Below are positions 43,396 through 52,441 of a stretch of 64,000 nucleotides of DNA, piece after piece. The position numbers and the translations under genes are program-made. Under the pieces are notes generated by a model. That model searched no databases and was not told where the DNA came from. It saw nothing but the letters and a program-made list of their open reading frames with translations. The DNA is from an uncultured Tateyamaria sp. (GTDB lineage Bacteria; Pseudomonadota; Alphaproteobacteria; Rhodobacterales; Rhodobacteraceae), in NCBI RefSeq assembly GCF_947497045.1, contig NZ_CANMEU010000010.1, positions 1 to 64,000 of the forward strand, written 5' to 3'. Position 1 is the stretch's first letter. Each line of letters opens with the position of its first letter.

Positions 43396-44790
43396 ATGAA
43401 AGTTACAAGAATTGTCGCGCTGGCGGTGATTGCGGCCTCTTTCGGGATCGGCGCATCGCATGCTCAGAATCTACGCAATGCTCAGGCGCCAGCGGAATTT
43501 CCGCCAGCCTCCTTTAAAGGGTCACAGTACGTCGACAGCCAGGGGTGCGTCTATATTCGGGCCGGAATCGACGGGAATGTGACCTGGGTGCCCCGGGTGA
43601 ACCGCCAACGTCGTCTGATCTGTGGCCAGACCCCGACGTTGAGCGCAAATGCGGCCCAGGCGGCGCGCACCACCCCTCAGCAATCGGCAAACGCGTCCGG
43701 TGTCGAGCAGATTACGGTGCCGACCCCCGCCCCGCAGGCCACCGCCCCGGCACCTGTCGTGCGCGCGCCTGCTGCTCCTGCCCCCGCCCGCGTGGCCACC
43801 ACCCCGCGCCCGGTTGTGACACAACCCCTCACCCGCCGCGTGGTCACGGCACCAGCGCCAAAGCCTGTGCAACGCGTTCAGGTGCGCCGCCCCGCCCCTG
43901 CGGCAACGCCCGTCGCGCCCAAGGTCGTCGTGACCCCAACGCCGAAACCAAAACCCGTGACAGCAGCCCCGGCACCCCGCACCGCGGTTGTGAAACAGCA
44001 TGTACCAGCCTGCCCGGGGGCCTCGCCGATCAGTGGCCGCTATATCAATTCCGGTGAAAAGGCCCCTGTGCGCTGTGGTCCGCAGCCCGTGACCCGGTCC
44101 TCCAGCAGAGGCATCTCGACCTCGGTTGCGACAAGCCAGGAAACCCGCGTTGTGCCCCGTCATGTGTTTGACGCCCGCCAGCGTGGCGGCCCCAAAGTTG
44201 TCCCCGAGGGCTACCGCCCTGTGTGGGAGGATGACCGGCTGAACCCGCGCCGTGCCGAGCAAAACCTCGAAGGCATCGCCCGGTCGCGGCTCATCTGGAC
44301 CAACACCGTGCCGCGCCGTCTGATCGACCAGCCCACGGGCCGCGACGTGACCTCGAAGGTTCCACTTGTCTATCCCTATACGGATCAGACGACACAGACC
44401 CGCGAGTTAGGGACCGTGACCCTTGTACGTCGTAACGGGACGCTGATGAAACGCATTGTGCGCAACAAGGCCAAGGCACCAGCCCCGCAAGTCGCCGCCA
44501 CTGCCCCGGTTGCGAGTCAGCAGGCTGCCCCGACCCGCAAAGCCAAAGCGCAAGTGGCCGTGCCGGGTCGTTATGTTCAGGTCGGCACCTATGGTCAGCC
44601 CGCCAATGCAAAGGCGGCCGCCCAACGGATTTCACGCGCCGGGTTACCCGCACGCATTGGCAAACTGACGCGCAAGGGCAAGACCTATCAGGTTGTGCTT
44701 GCCGGGCCATTCACCTCGTCCTCGACGCTGAACAACGGGCTGAACCGCAGCCGTGCGGCGGGCTTTGGGGATGCGTTCATTCGCAAATAA
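43396..44790 (+). CDS. SPOR-domain periplasmic protein
   Basis: The protein is 464 residues from the ATG at 43396 (ATG at 43393 is equally possible, GGGGG site upstream). It has a signal peptide (MKVTRIVALAVIAASFGIGASHAQ), a small Cys-containing segment, a long Pro/Ala-rich linker (about 80-200), a middle region, and a C-terminal SPOR domain (about 393-464, GRYVQVGTYGQPANAKAAAQ) that binds denuded peptidoglycan at division sites. It is likely a cell-envelope or division factor. The low-complexity linker explains its high Ala/Pro content. Confidence 0.85.
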   Translation: MKVTRIVALAVIAASFGIGASHAQNLRNAQAPAEFPPASFKGSQYVDSQGCVYIRAGIDGNVTWVPRVNRQRRLICGQTPTLSANAAQAARTTPQQSANASGVEQITVPTPAPQATAPAPVVRAPAAPAPARVATTPRPVVTQPLTRRVVTAPAPKPVQRVQVRRPAPAATPVAPKVVVTPTPKPKPVTAAPAPRTAVVKQHVPACPGASPISGRYINSGEKAPVRCGPQPVTRSSSRGISTSVATSQETRVVPRHVFDARQRGGPKVVPEGYRPVWEDDRLNPRRAEQNLEGIARSRLIWTNTVPRRLIDQPTGRDVTSKVPLVYPYTDQTTQTRELGTVTLVRRNGTLMKRIVRNKAKAPAPQVAATAPVASQQAAPTRKAKAQVAVPGRYVQVGTYGQPANAKAAAQRISRAGLPARIGKLTRKGKTYQVVLAGPFTSSSTLNNGLNRSRAAGFGDAFIRK

Positions 44791-44801
44791 GGCAGCGGCG
44801 C

Positions 44802-45818
44802 TCAGTCTTCGCAGATCGCCTGAAGCTGGATCCAGTCCCGGTCGCGCATGATCGGGTCCGAGGCCACATCGGCCATCGGATCAGCCTCGATCAAGGCCAG
44901 CGTTTCCTCGCCCGAAATGTCGCGTGCCCGCGCATAGGGTGAACTGCGCACCTTGGCCGCTGCAAAGGCAGGCAAGATAATATCAGGCGCGAGGGTCGTG
45001 GCCGGCGTGGCCAATTGCGCCTCGGTATAGGCATCAAGTGCGCTTGCAGGCAGGCTGCCCGTCGTCAGCAACTGGGCGGTGGCGCGGGTGCCTGCATATT
45101 CCAGCAAATCCCGCAACGGCGGGGCGATGATGCTGCGGACCTGCTCGACCAGAACGTAACCTGCGGCCACATCCGGCTCTTCGAAATCCTCGACCAGGGC
45201 CCGATTGAGCAGGATGGTGCCGCCGGGCAGGGACAAGCCGTCGCGCACCCCGTCTGGCACGATCACCAGACGGGCTGCTCCCGTGCGCCCGGCGAGTGCG
45301 GCCAGTGCCGGGCGCGCCTCGGCGCTGCGGCAGGGCACGCCGGACACCCGTTCGATCCGGGCCAGCAAGGCGGAGCCGATTTCGGCCTCCTTGACGGGGG
45401 GCACAACGCGCATGGCATGATCCACCAAAGCGCCCGGCAGCCAGAACACTGCCAACGCGGCGACGGCGGATGCGGACAGCGCGACACCAAGCCAGCGCAA
45501 ACGCCCCGGGTGGGGACGCGCGCGGGCCACGGCCGTGCGCAGCGTGTCAATTGCGGCGATCATCTCGCCCTCTTCCGGGCCAAGCTCCAGCGTTTCGGAC
45601 GGGTCTCCGTCGGGGTGAAAGATCGCGCCTGCACCGGAGGTGCCTACCGCCCGTTCCACGGCTGCAAGGGACCAGTGGGTGATCGCCTTGTCGTTCAGAT
45701 CAGAGATCACAAGGGTGGCATCGCCAATGGACACGATCACCTCGCGCCGCTGCGCATCCTGCGCTGTCCGCCACAGGCCCGTCGCCTCAAGCCGGTCGTA
45801 TTTGGTCAGTGCTGTCAT
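44802..45818 (-). CDS. Membrane protein with a degenerate M48-type peptidase domain
   Basis: The protein is 338 residues from the ATG at 45818. A soluble N-terminal region precedes one transmembrane helix (about 127-147, LGVALSASAVAALAVFWLPG). The following segment SLPGGTILLNRALVEDFEEPD aligns with the region ahead of HExxH in M48 proteases (LPGG.I.v...L), but the HEIAH site is replaced by YVLVEQVRS, so metal-dependent cleavage looks lost. It may be a pseudoprotease or scaffold. It ends 11 bases after the convergent SPOR gene. Confidence 0.6.
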   Translation of the reverse strand: MTALTKYDRLEATGLWRTAQDAQRREVIVSIGDATLVISDLNDKAITHWSLAAVERAVGTSGAGAIFHPDGDPSETLELGPEEGEMIAAIDTLRTAVARARPHPGRLRWLGVALSASAVAALAVFWLPGALVDHAMRVVPPVKEAEIGSALLARIERVSGVPCRSAEARPALAALAGRTGAARLVIVPDGVRDGLSLPGGTILLNRALVEDFEEPDVAAGYVLVEQVRSIIAPPLRDLLEYAGTRATAQLLTTGSLPASALDAYTEAQLATPATTLAPDIILPAFAAAKVRSSPYARARDISGEETLALIEADPMADVASDPIMRDRDWIQLQAICED

Positions 45819-45990
45819 GCCTGTCGTACTGCGCGGGCCAAAATATGCCTCGTTGTTGTGCTTCTTCTTATCACGCCCGCACCGGTCCGCCAAGCGATCA
45901 CGAATCCGCCCAAATCGAAAAAGCGTGATTTGACGGACGCGTTCTGGTGCTTACGGTGGGGGGAAGTTGACCTAAGGAAAGGCAGGGTTC

Positions 45991-46455
45991 ATGCGATCCC
46001 AGATTTTAACAGGACTAGCGTCGGCCATTGCGCTGCTCATCGCCCCGATTGCGGGGCATGCCGCCGAAGGCACGCGGGTGCAGGTGACCGGTGAAATCAT
46101 TGATACATGGTGTTATTACTCCGGCGTCATGGGCAGCCCCGATGCGGTTGTCGGATCCGCCCACCATACCTGTGCGCTGTGGTGCAGTGCGGGGGGCATC
46201 CCGGTCGGGCTGCTGGCCGAGGACGGGACCGTTTATATGGTCCTCAAGGTCGGTGATGACACCGAAACGGCAGGTGGGGACACAATCCTGAACCTCGCCG
46301 CACACACAGTCGAAGCAGACGGCATGCTGTATGAGCGTGACGGGCTGAAGTACCTCGTGGTGTCCGAAGTGGTTTCGGACATGGATATCACCAACGTGAA
46401 CCACGATGATTTTGGCAACGTTCCCCCATTCTCGATCCCGGATCCCAACAAATGA
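45991..46455 (+). CDS. Periplasmic hypothetical protein upstream of SCO1 genes
   Basis: The 154-residue protein has a signal peptide (MRSQILTGLASAIALLIAPIAGHAA). The mature part has Cys in IDTWCYYSGVMGSP and the pair ALWCSAGG with a preceding HHTC, suggesting metal (copper) or redox chemistry. It overlaps the next gene by four bases (ATGA). No family name is sure. The three-gene cluster points to a role in copper or oxidase assembly. Confidence 0.65.
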   Translation: MRSQILTGLASAIALLIAPIAGHAAEGTRVQVTGEIIDTWCYYSGVMGSPDAVVGSAHHTCALWCSAGGIPVGLLAEDGTVYMVLKVGDDTETAGGDTILNLAAHTVEADGMLYERDGLKYLVVSEVVSDMDITNVNHDDFGNVPPFSIPDPNK

Positions 46456-47012
46456 AACATCTGATTGCATGTCTGGCGCTGATCGCCAGCCCGCTCGCCG
46501 CGCAGGATTTTTCCGAAGGCTCTGAAGCCCGCAGTTGGAACCTTTATGCCGAGGTGCCTGCCAAGTTTGACGCCCAGGTCGTGGATGTGCTGTGCACCCT
46601 GACCGGCGACTGCCCGGAGGATTGCGGGGCCGGCAAACGCCAGCTTGGCCTTGTGCGCAGTGCCGATGATGTTCTGGTTCTGCCGATGAAAAACAGCCAG
46701 CCCGCCTTTACCGGTGCGGCGGTGGAGCTGGCCCCGTTTTGCGGGCAGCAGGTCACCGTGGACGGGTTGATGATTGATGACCCTGAACTCGGGGCCAACA
46801 ACGTCTATCTGCTGCAAACCATCAAGGTCGCGGACGCCGATAAGATCAAGGCGAACCAATGGACCAAGGTCTGGGCCAAGACTTATCCCGAGGCCAAAGG
46901 CAAAGGCCCGTGGTTCCGCCGTGATCCGCGTATCAAGGAGATCATCGCCACCGAAGGCTATCTGGGTCTCGGGCTTGAGGTCGATCAGGCCTTTATTGCG
47001 GATAATTTCTGA
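46452..47012 (+). CDS. Periplasmic hypothetical protein in SCO1 cluster
   Basis: The 186-residue protein has a signal peptide (MKHLIACLALIASPLAAQ). The mature protein has cysteines in DVLCTLTGDCPEDCGAGKR and ELAPFCGQQ, again compatible with metal binding. It overlaps its upstream neighbour by four bases and is directly followed by the SCO1 gene start. No family was identified; conservation of cysteines with the first gene suggests a pair acting with SCO1. Confidence 0.65.
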   Translation: MKHLIACLALIASPLAAQDFSEGSEARSWNLYAEVPAKFDAQVVDVLCTLTGDCPEDCGAGKRQLGLVRSADDVLVLPMKNSQPAFTGAAVELAPFCGQQVTVDGLMIDDPELGANNVYLLQTIKVADADKIKANQWTKVWAKTYPEAKGKGPWFRRDPRIKEIIATEGYLGLGLEVDQAFIADNF

Positions 47013-47573
47013 ATGCTGCGTGCGTTGACACTTGCACTTGGCCTGGCGGCCTTTCCGGCCGCCGGGCAAAGCCCGTTTCCGGTTGAGATCGGCGGGCCTT
47101 ATGCGTTGATTGACCAGCATGGGCAGACCCGCACGCAAGAAGACCCGGACGGGCGGGCGCAGCTGTTGTTCTTTGGTTATGCCAATTGCCTTAACATCTG
47201 TTCGGCGGCCCTGCCCTTGATGGCACAGGTGGTCGATGAACTTGCACGAGACGGGATTGAGGTGACGCCGGTGATGATCACCGTCGCCCCTGATCAGGAC
47301 CGGGTTGAGACGATGGGCGCACCGCTCGCCGCAATTCACCCTGATTTCATTGGGTTGACCGGCGATGAAGCGGCCCTCCAGACGGCCTATGACGGGTTCA
47401 ACATCGAGATCACCAAGCTGTTTGAAGACCCTGAATATGGCTGGATTTACGCCCATGGCAGTTTTGTACATTTGCTGGACGCATCGGGTGAGACGCTGAC
47501 CTTGCTGCCCCCCGTCCTGGATGTGGCGCAGGTTGCGGGCATCGCGCGCGGATATCTGGAACCTAAGAGTTAG
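47013..47573 (+). CDS. SCO1/SenC family copper chaperone
   Basis: The 186-residue protein has a signal peptide, then a thioredoxin-like domain with FFGYANCLNICSAALP (CxxxC copper site, about residue 57-61) and a conserved His in IYAHGSFVHLLD (about residue 145). SCO proteins hand copper to the CuA centre of cytochrome oxidase or serve as thiol reductases. It starts right after the stop of the previous gene, so it is the last gene of the three-gene operon. Confidence 0.88.
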   Translation: MLRALTLALGLAAFPAAGQSPFPVEIGGPYALIDQHGQTRTQEDPDGRAQLLFFGYANCLNICSAALPLMAQVVDELARDGIEVTPVMITVAPDQDRVETMGAPLAAIHPDFIGLTGDEAALQTAYDGFNIEITKLFEDPEYGWIYAHGSFVHLLDASGETLTLLPPVLDVAQVAGIARGYLEPKS

Positions 47574-47623
47574 GTATCAGCGTTGGTTGCGGTCCTGCCC
47601 TCCCGCCAGAGGCGGGGATTTAT

Positions 47624-48871
47624 CTATTTAGGAGGCTCTGCCCCCGGCCTTGCGGCCTCCCCCGCGGTATTTTTGGTCAAAAGAAGATCATGGCACTCGT
47701 CCGGCTCTGGCGTGAGGTCATAGGGTTTCGCAATCCGCCAGACATGGTCGGGGATCATGTTTTTCATCTTGGCAGGCAGCGAGTGACGCAGGTGCAGGAT
47801 GGTTTCGGCCGCCTTCATCTCGACCCGCGTGCGCGCAAATTCGAGGCCGCGCGGCCCGGTACGCGGTTGCAGCCAAGTGACGATGGGACGCACCCACTTG
47901 GGCATCCGGCGCAATGGCAACCCACCCGCCGCGCGCGCGGTGTTGGCGATGAACCCTTTGACGGCGGCGTGCCGCTTCCCCTTGCTGTCCGGGGCGCTGA
48001 GGATGATCCGGTCGCCCAGCCCCTCCAGCATTTCGGCCCCGCGCGCATTGCGCACAATCACCCATTGATCGCCTTGCCCGGCCATGTAGCCCACCGTGAT
48101 GTCGGCCAGCGCGTTGGTATAGTCCACGCAGGTGCGACAGGTGAGCGGGAAGAAGTCGGGGGGCAGATCGGAGATCGGCAGGCTCAGGAACGGGATCAGC
48201 CGTTGCCGCCCATCCTCGAACCGCAATTCGACCCGGTAGTCGGCCCGAAATTCAAGGTAGGTGATCGCGCCCGCATCTTCATCCAGCAGCTTAAGGAAGC
48301 TGTGAAAGTTCTCGGTCGTGGTGTTGTCCGAGCAAGGCGTGCCAATCACGTAAAGCCGGTCAAACCCAAGATCCGCTTCGAGTTTGCGCAGGGCATGGAT
48401 CTGGCAAGGAATGCCGATCACAGCCAGCCGTTTGAAATCGCGCGCCTGTGCGTCCTCAAGCAGCGCAAGAAGCGGCGCATACCCCATACGCATGCCCCGT
48501 GCGCGGGCCATGTCGTCCGCATCGGTGATCAAGGCAGGCTGCGGTTTCCAGCGGTCCTCTGCATCCGGCACCATGGTTAACACGGCATCAACCTTGCCCT
48601 TTCGCATCAGATCGGCGGCGAGGCTCGTGGTGATTCCTGTCCATTGCGCGCCCTTGGCAGAGGTCGCCATGCGGGCGCGGTGCATGGACTGGAAGGGGCC
48701 GAAAAACAACTCATCCCCCGACCCGCGCGCCCGCCCATGCACGGCGCGCTCCATCCCCGGATAGTCGGGTTTTATGAACTGACAGGCGGTGCCGCAGGCC
48801 GAAGGATCCTTCATCCGCGACACCCCGCAATCCGTGCACAGGCTGCGCGGTGCGGGGTCGCGCAAAGTCAC
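47624..48871 (-). CDS. FrhB-family iron-sulfur flavoprotein (BciB-like or F420-hydrogenase beta-like)
   Basis: The 415-residue protein has CTDCGVSR and CGTACQFI near the N-terminus and a later CRTCVDYTN, both Fe-S binding, plus YVIGTPCSDNTT, typical of the FrhB/FdhB beta family. In phototrophs a member (BciB) reduces the 8-vinyl group of chlorophyllide; this protein matches the length and first motif but no other chlorophyll gene is present, so the substrate remains open. Its last ~20 residues (LLLTKNTAGEAARPGAEPPK) are encoded by a REP element. Start GTG overlaps the nadK stop. Confidence 0.65.
   Translation of the reverse strand: MTLRDPAPRSLCTDCGVSRMKDPSACGTACQFIKPDYPGMERAVHGRARGSGDELFFGPFQSMHRARMATSAKGAQWTGITTSLAADLMRKGKVDAVLTMVPDAEDRWKPQPALITDADDMARARGMRMGYAPLLALLEDAQARDFKRLAVIGIPCQIHALRKLEADLGFDRLYVIGTPCSDNTTTENFHSFLKLLDEDAGAITYLEFRADYRVELRFEDGRQRLIPFLSLPISDLPPDFFPLTCRTCVDYTNALADITVGYMAGQGDQWVIVRNARGAEMLEGLGDRIILSAPDSKGKRHAAVKGFIANTARAAGGLPLRRMPKWVRPIVTWLQPRTGPRGLEFARTRVEMKAAETILHLRHSLPAKMKNMIPDHVWRIAKPYDLTPEPDECHDLLLTKNTAGEAARPGAEPPK
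47631..47686 (+). repeat. REP-like element overlapping the end of the FrhB-family gene
   Basis: It has the GGAGGCTCTGCCCCC, GGCC-TTGC-GGCC and CCCCGCGGTATTTTTGG parts of the 12758 and 42582 copies. It encodes the C-terminal tail, the stop codon lying seven bases outside it, on the minus strand. Confidence 0.75.
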
Positions 48872-49629
48872 GCGAACTGTTCCGAGATCAGCCGCTCCTC
48901 AAGCCCGTGGCCAGGGTCGAAAAGGATGCGGTGCACGACCGAGGGTTCGGACTGGATTTCGACCGACACCACATCACGGATGGAGCGTGAATCCGCCTCG
49001 GCCATGACGGGGCGCTTGTCGACCTCAAGCACATCAAAGCGCACATGCGCCATCTTGGGCAGCAAGGCCCCGCGCCAGCGACGCGGACGAAAGGCGGCGA
49101 CAGCCGTCAGGGCCAGCACGTCCGAACCGATGGGCAGGACGGGGCCGTGGGCGGAATAGTTGTAGGCCGTAGACCCGGCTGGCGTCGCCACGAGCGCGCC
49201 ATCGCAGACCAATTCGTCCATGCGCAGACGGTCATCGACCGTGATGCGCAATTTTGCCGCTTGGGGCCCCGCGCGCAGCAGCGAGACCTCATTGATCGCG
49301 AGCGCCTGATGCTGATGTCCGTGGATGTCCTGCACCGTCATGCTGAGCGGGTTCAATTCCGCCTCTTCGGCCGCCTCAAGCCGGGCGATCAGGTCGCTTT
49401 CACCGTATTCGTTCATCAAGAACCCGATCGTGCCCCGGTTCATCCCATAAACCGGCGCGCCCATGTCGCGGCTGTCATGCAGGGTTTGCAGCATGAACCC
49501 ATCCCCGCCAAGGGCCACGATCACATCCGCCTTGGCCGGATCAATGTCACCATAGCGCCCGGTCAGGACCGCCCGTGCCGTTTGTGCGACCGCAGCCCGG
49601 CTGGCGGCAAAGGCGATTTTGAGCGGCAT
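48868..49629 (-). CDS. nadK: NAD kinase
   Basis: The 253-residue protein has the GGDG motif ([14 protein letters not shown], about residue 40), [11 protein letters not shown] and [19 protein letters not shown], covering the ATP and NAD-binding sites. It phosphorylates NAD to NADP. It overlaps the FrhB-family gene by four bases (GTGA), so the two are co-translated, and diverges from glyA. Confidence 0.94.
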   Translation of the reverse strand: MPLKIAFAASRAAVAQTARAVLTGRYGDIDPAKADVIVALGGDGFMLQTLHDSRDMGAPVYGMNRGTIGFLMNEYGESDLIARLEAAEEAELNPLSMTVQDIHGHQHQALAINEVSLLRAGPQAAKLRITVDDRLRMDELVCDGALVATPAGSTAYNYSAHGPVLPIGSDVLALTAVAAFRPRRWRGALLPKMAHVRFDVLEVDKRPVMAEADSRSIRDVVSVEIQSEPSVVHRILFDPGHGLEERLISEQFA

Positions 49630-49800
49630 CGGAGTTTCCTATGGCGTGCGTTGTGCGCCAAAAGAACCATATATTTTCGCCCCTTACCAGCATTGCCGCC
49701 CAGACAGGCGATTTCGTCGCTTTACATCCTTTGCCACAGCTCCGGTTTCCGATACGAAACCACCAAAGATACCCGATTCACGCAGACACGGAGAGTGCCC

Positions 49801-51096
49801 ATGAACGCGCCCCATCGCACCGACGGCTTTTTCACTCAAACCCTCGCAGATCGCGACCCCGAGCTGTTCGGCTCCATCCGCGACGAACTTGGCCGCCAAC
49901 GTGACGAGATCGAGTTGATCGCGTCCGAAAATATCGTCTCCGCCGCCGTGCTTGAGGCGCAAGGGTCAGTGATGACCAACAAATACGCCGAGGGATATCC
50001 CGGTCGCCGCTATTATGGGGGTTGCCAATATGTGGACGTCGCCGAAAACCTCGCTATTGAGCGGGCCAAGCAGCTTTTCGGCTGCGGCTTTGCCAATGTA
50101 CAGCCAAATTCCGGATCGCAAGCCAACCAGGGCGTGTTTCAGGCGCTGTTGCAACCGGGTGATACGATCCTCGGCATGTCTTTGGATGCAGGCGGACACC
50201 TGACCCATGGGGCCAAGCCGAACCAATCGGGCAAGTGGTTCAACGCGGTCCAATACGGGGTGCGGCGCGACACGCTGGACATCGACTATGACCAGATCGA
50301 GGCGCTGGCGCTGGAACACAAACCCCAGATGATCATCGCGGGCGGGTCAGCCATTCCGCGCGTCATCGACTTTGCCCGCATCCGCGAGATTGCGGACAAG
50401 GTCGGTGCATGGGTGCTGGCCGATGTGGCCCACTTTGCAGGGCTGATCGCAGCCGGAGAGTACCCCGACCCATTCCCGCATGTGCATGTGGCGACCACCA
50501 CGACCCACAAGACCCTGCGTGGCCCGCGCGGTGGCATGATCCTGACCAATGACGAGGCGCTGGCCAAGAAATTCAATTCGGCCATTTTCCCCGGCATTCA
50601 GGGTGGCCCGCTGATGCATGTGATTGCCGCCAAGGCCGTGGCCTTTGGTGAGGCGCTGGACCCGTCCTTCAAGACCTATCAGCAGCAGGTCATCAAGAAC
50701 GCCCAGGCGTTGGCGGACCAATTGCACAAGGGTGGGCTTGATACCGTCACCCACGGCACCGATACGCATGTGATGCTGGTCGATCTGCGCCCCAAAGGGG
50801 TCAAGGGCAACGCCACCGAAAAGGCACTGGGCCGCGCGCACATCACCTGCAACAAGAATGGTGTACCCTTTGACGATGAAAAACCGACGATCACCAGTGG
50901 TATCCGCCTTGGGTCCCCTGCGGGCACAACACGTGGCTTTGGCGAGACCGAGTTCCGCCAGATCGGCGACTGGATCAATCAGGTTGTGGATGGGCTGGCA
51001 GCCAATGGCGAAGAGGGAAACAGCGCCGTCGAGGAAAGGGTAAAGGCCGAAGTCGCCGCCCTGTGCTCGCAATTCCCGCTTTATCCGAACCTCTGA
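49801..51096 (+). CDS. glyA: Serine hydroxymethyltransferase
   Basis: The 431-residue protein has [32 protein letters not shown] and the PLP Lys in [14 protein letters not shown] (about residue 240). It interconverts serine and glycine with tetrahydrofolate. The ATG at 49801 is chosen: an upstream in-frame extension to 49045 lies within the nadK gene on the opposite strand. A bidirectional terminator follows. Confidence 0.97.
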   Translation: MNAPHRTDGFFTQTLADRDPELFGSIRDELGRQRDEIELIASENIVSAAVLEAQGSVMTNKYAEGYPGRRYYGGCQYVDVAENLAIERAKQLFGCGFANVQPNSGSQANQGVFQALLQPGDTILGMSLDAGGHLTHGAKPNQSGKWFNAVQYGVRRDTLDIDYDQIEALALEHKPQMIIAGGSAIPRVIDFARIREIADKVGAWVLADVAHFAGLIAAGEYPDPFPHVHVATTTTHKTLRGPRGGMILTNDEALAKKFNSAIFPGIQGGPLMHVIAAKAVAFGEALDPSFKTYQQQVIKNAQALADQLHKGGLDTVTHGTDTHVMLVDLRPKGVKGNATEKALGRAHITCNKNGVPFDDEKPTITSGIRLGSPAGTTRGFGETEFRQIGDWINQVVDGLAANGEEGNSAVEERVKAEVAALCSQFPLYPNL

Positions 51097-51116
51097 TCAA
51101 CAACGGAACAGACATG

Positions 51117-51145
51117 AAAAGGCAGGCCGCTCTGGCCTGCCTTTT
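51117..51145. terminator. Bidirectional terminator between glyA and the membrane protein gene
   Basis: AAAAGGCAGGCC, loop GCTCT, GGCCTGCCTTTT is a perfect 12-bp stem flanked by A and T runs, functional from both sides of these convergent genes. Confidence 0.92.
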
Positions 51146-51161
51146 GCGTTTCCGCAGTGGG

Positions 51162-51536
51162 CTAGATCTGCCCGGTCCAGACCATCCACACCACCAACCC
51201 AGCCGCGATGAGCAGGATGTTGAAGGCCACGACACCAGCGATACCAAGCCACATCCCCTTGCGGCGATCAGGCCGGTCAATACCACCTAGAAAAGTGAGA
51301 ATGCGGGTTTCTGCCCTGTCCAGCGCCCCGCCATCGACCTGCCGCATCAGCTTGGGCTGCCCACCGAGGGCCTGCGCCTCAACGATCCGGCGCGCCTCTG
51401 CGTGCAGGCGTTTTGGCAACCGCCGTCCTGTGCGGCGCAGGGCAGCGTCCAGCGACTTGGCCTTCACACCAAAAGCAGTGCGCAGCGCAGTTCGCACGCG
51501 GGTGGCGCGGGCGTTGATCGTCTCTTGGGTCTCCAT
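51162..51536 (-). CDS. Small membrane protein, unknown function
   Basis: The 124-residue protein has a basic soluble N-terminal part (about 1-90, many Arg) and a single C-terminal transmembrane helix (about 95-117, GIAGVVAFNILLIAAGLVVWMVW) followed by TGQI. It looks like a tail-anchored type. No family is recognised. It converges on glyA with the shared terminator. Confidence 0.65.
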   Translation of the reverse strand: METQETINARATRVRTALRTAFGVKAKSLDAALRRTGRRLPKRLHAEARRIVEAQALGGQPKLMRQVDGGALDRAETRILTFLGGIDRPDRRKGMWLGIAGVVAFNILLIAAGLVVWMVWTGQI

Positions 51537-51605
51537 GCGGGCTTGTACCCCGTGGCAAGGGTCCGCTCAATCCCTCTGGCTCGACGCAGGTTTCCGCGTT
51601 AAGCC

Positions 51606-52376
51606 ATGGATATGTTAACCTATTCAGAGATTGGCCCCGAGACGGGTACACCACTGTTGATTGCCCACGGGCTTTATGGATCGGGGCGCAACTGGGGGGT
51701 GATCGCCAAGCGGCTGGCCGACACACGCCGGGTGATTACGGTCGATATGCGCAACCACGGCCATAGTTTCTGGTCGGATGATCATGGCTATGCGGATCTG
51801 GCTGCCGATTTGGCCGCGGTCATAGACCACCTTGGCGGGCCAGTGGATGTCGTCGGACATTCCATGGGGGGCAAAGCCGCGATGGTGTTGGCGCTGATGC
51901 GGCCCGACACGCTGCGGCGGCTGGTGATCGGAGACATCGCCCCTGTTCGCTATGATCACAGCCAGATGCAGTTCATTGAGGCAATGCGGGCGGTCGATCT
52001 GAACGCAGTCACACGCCGCTCGGATGCGAATGCACAACTGGCAAGCCATGGGGTCGACCCGGCCCTGTGCAGTTTCCTGACCCAATCGCTTGATATTGGC
52101 GGCAGAAGGTGGCGGCTCAATCTGGATGCACTGGCCGACAACATGGACGCGATCCTTGGTTTTCCGGACGTCGAGGGCCAGCACCACGGGTCGACCCTGT
52201 TTCTGTCGGGCGGGCAGTCGGATTATGTCGCGCCGCAATACCGCGCAGCGATTCAGGCGCTGTTCACCCACGCCCGCTTTGCCAGGATTCCAAAAGCCGG
52301 ACATTGGCTGCACGCCGAAGATCCCCGCGCATTTGAAGGCACCGTCCGCGCCTATCTGGATGCACAGGAGGTCTAG
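51606..52376 (+). CDS. Alpha/beta hydrolase (YbfF-like esterase)
   Basis: The 256-residue protein has HGLYGSGRNW (oxyanion region, about residue 21), nucleophile elbow VVGHSMGGKAA (Ser about residue 93), an acidic residue in LSGGQSDYV, and catalytic His in AGHWLHAEDP (about residue 236). It resembles YbfF/abhydrolase-11 type esterases. Natural substrate unknown; an acyl-CoA or ester is plausible in a lipid-remodelling neighbourhood with cfa. Confidence 0.88.
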   Translation: MDMLTYSEIGPETGTPLLIAHGLYGSGRNWGVIAKRLADTRRVITVDMRNHGHSFWSDDHGYADLAADLAAVIDHLGGPVDVVGHSMGGKAAMVLALMRPDTLRRLVIGDIAPVRYDHSQMQFIEAMRAVDLNAVTRRSDANAQLASHGVDPALCSFLTQSLDIGGRRWRLNLDALADNMDAILGFPDVEGQHHGSTLFLSGGQSDYVAPQYRAAIQALFTHARFARIPKAGHWLHAEDPRAFEGTVRAYLDAQEV

Positions 52377-52441
52377 CCCTTGACCTAACCCCCCCTGCAA
52401 TACCAACTTTACGACCAGACGGTTGATCAAGGGGTAAGGCA

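Noticed and set aside
47624-48871. FrhB-family protein as proof of a phototrophic (bacteriochlorophyll) lifestyle
   Set aside because: No other bch/puf gene in the window; the family also occurs outside phototrophs.
49045-49800. In-frame N-terminal extension of glyA (~250 residues)
   Set aside because: Lies over nadK on the opposite strand, no homology to serine hydroxymethyltransferase; the ATG at 49801 gives the standard length.
49630-49800. Riboswitch upstream of glyA
   Set aside because: No glycine, SAM or SAH riboswitch core could be recognised in these 171 bases.
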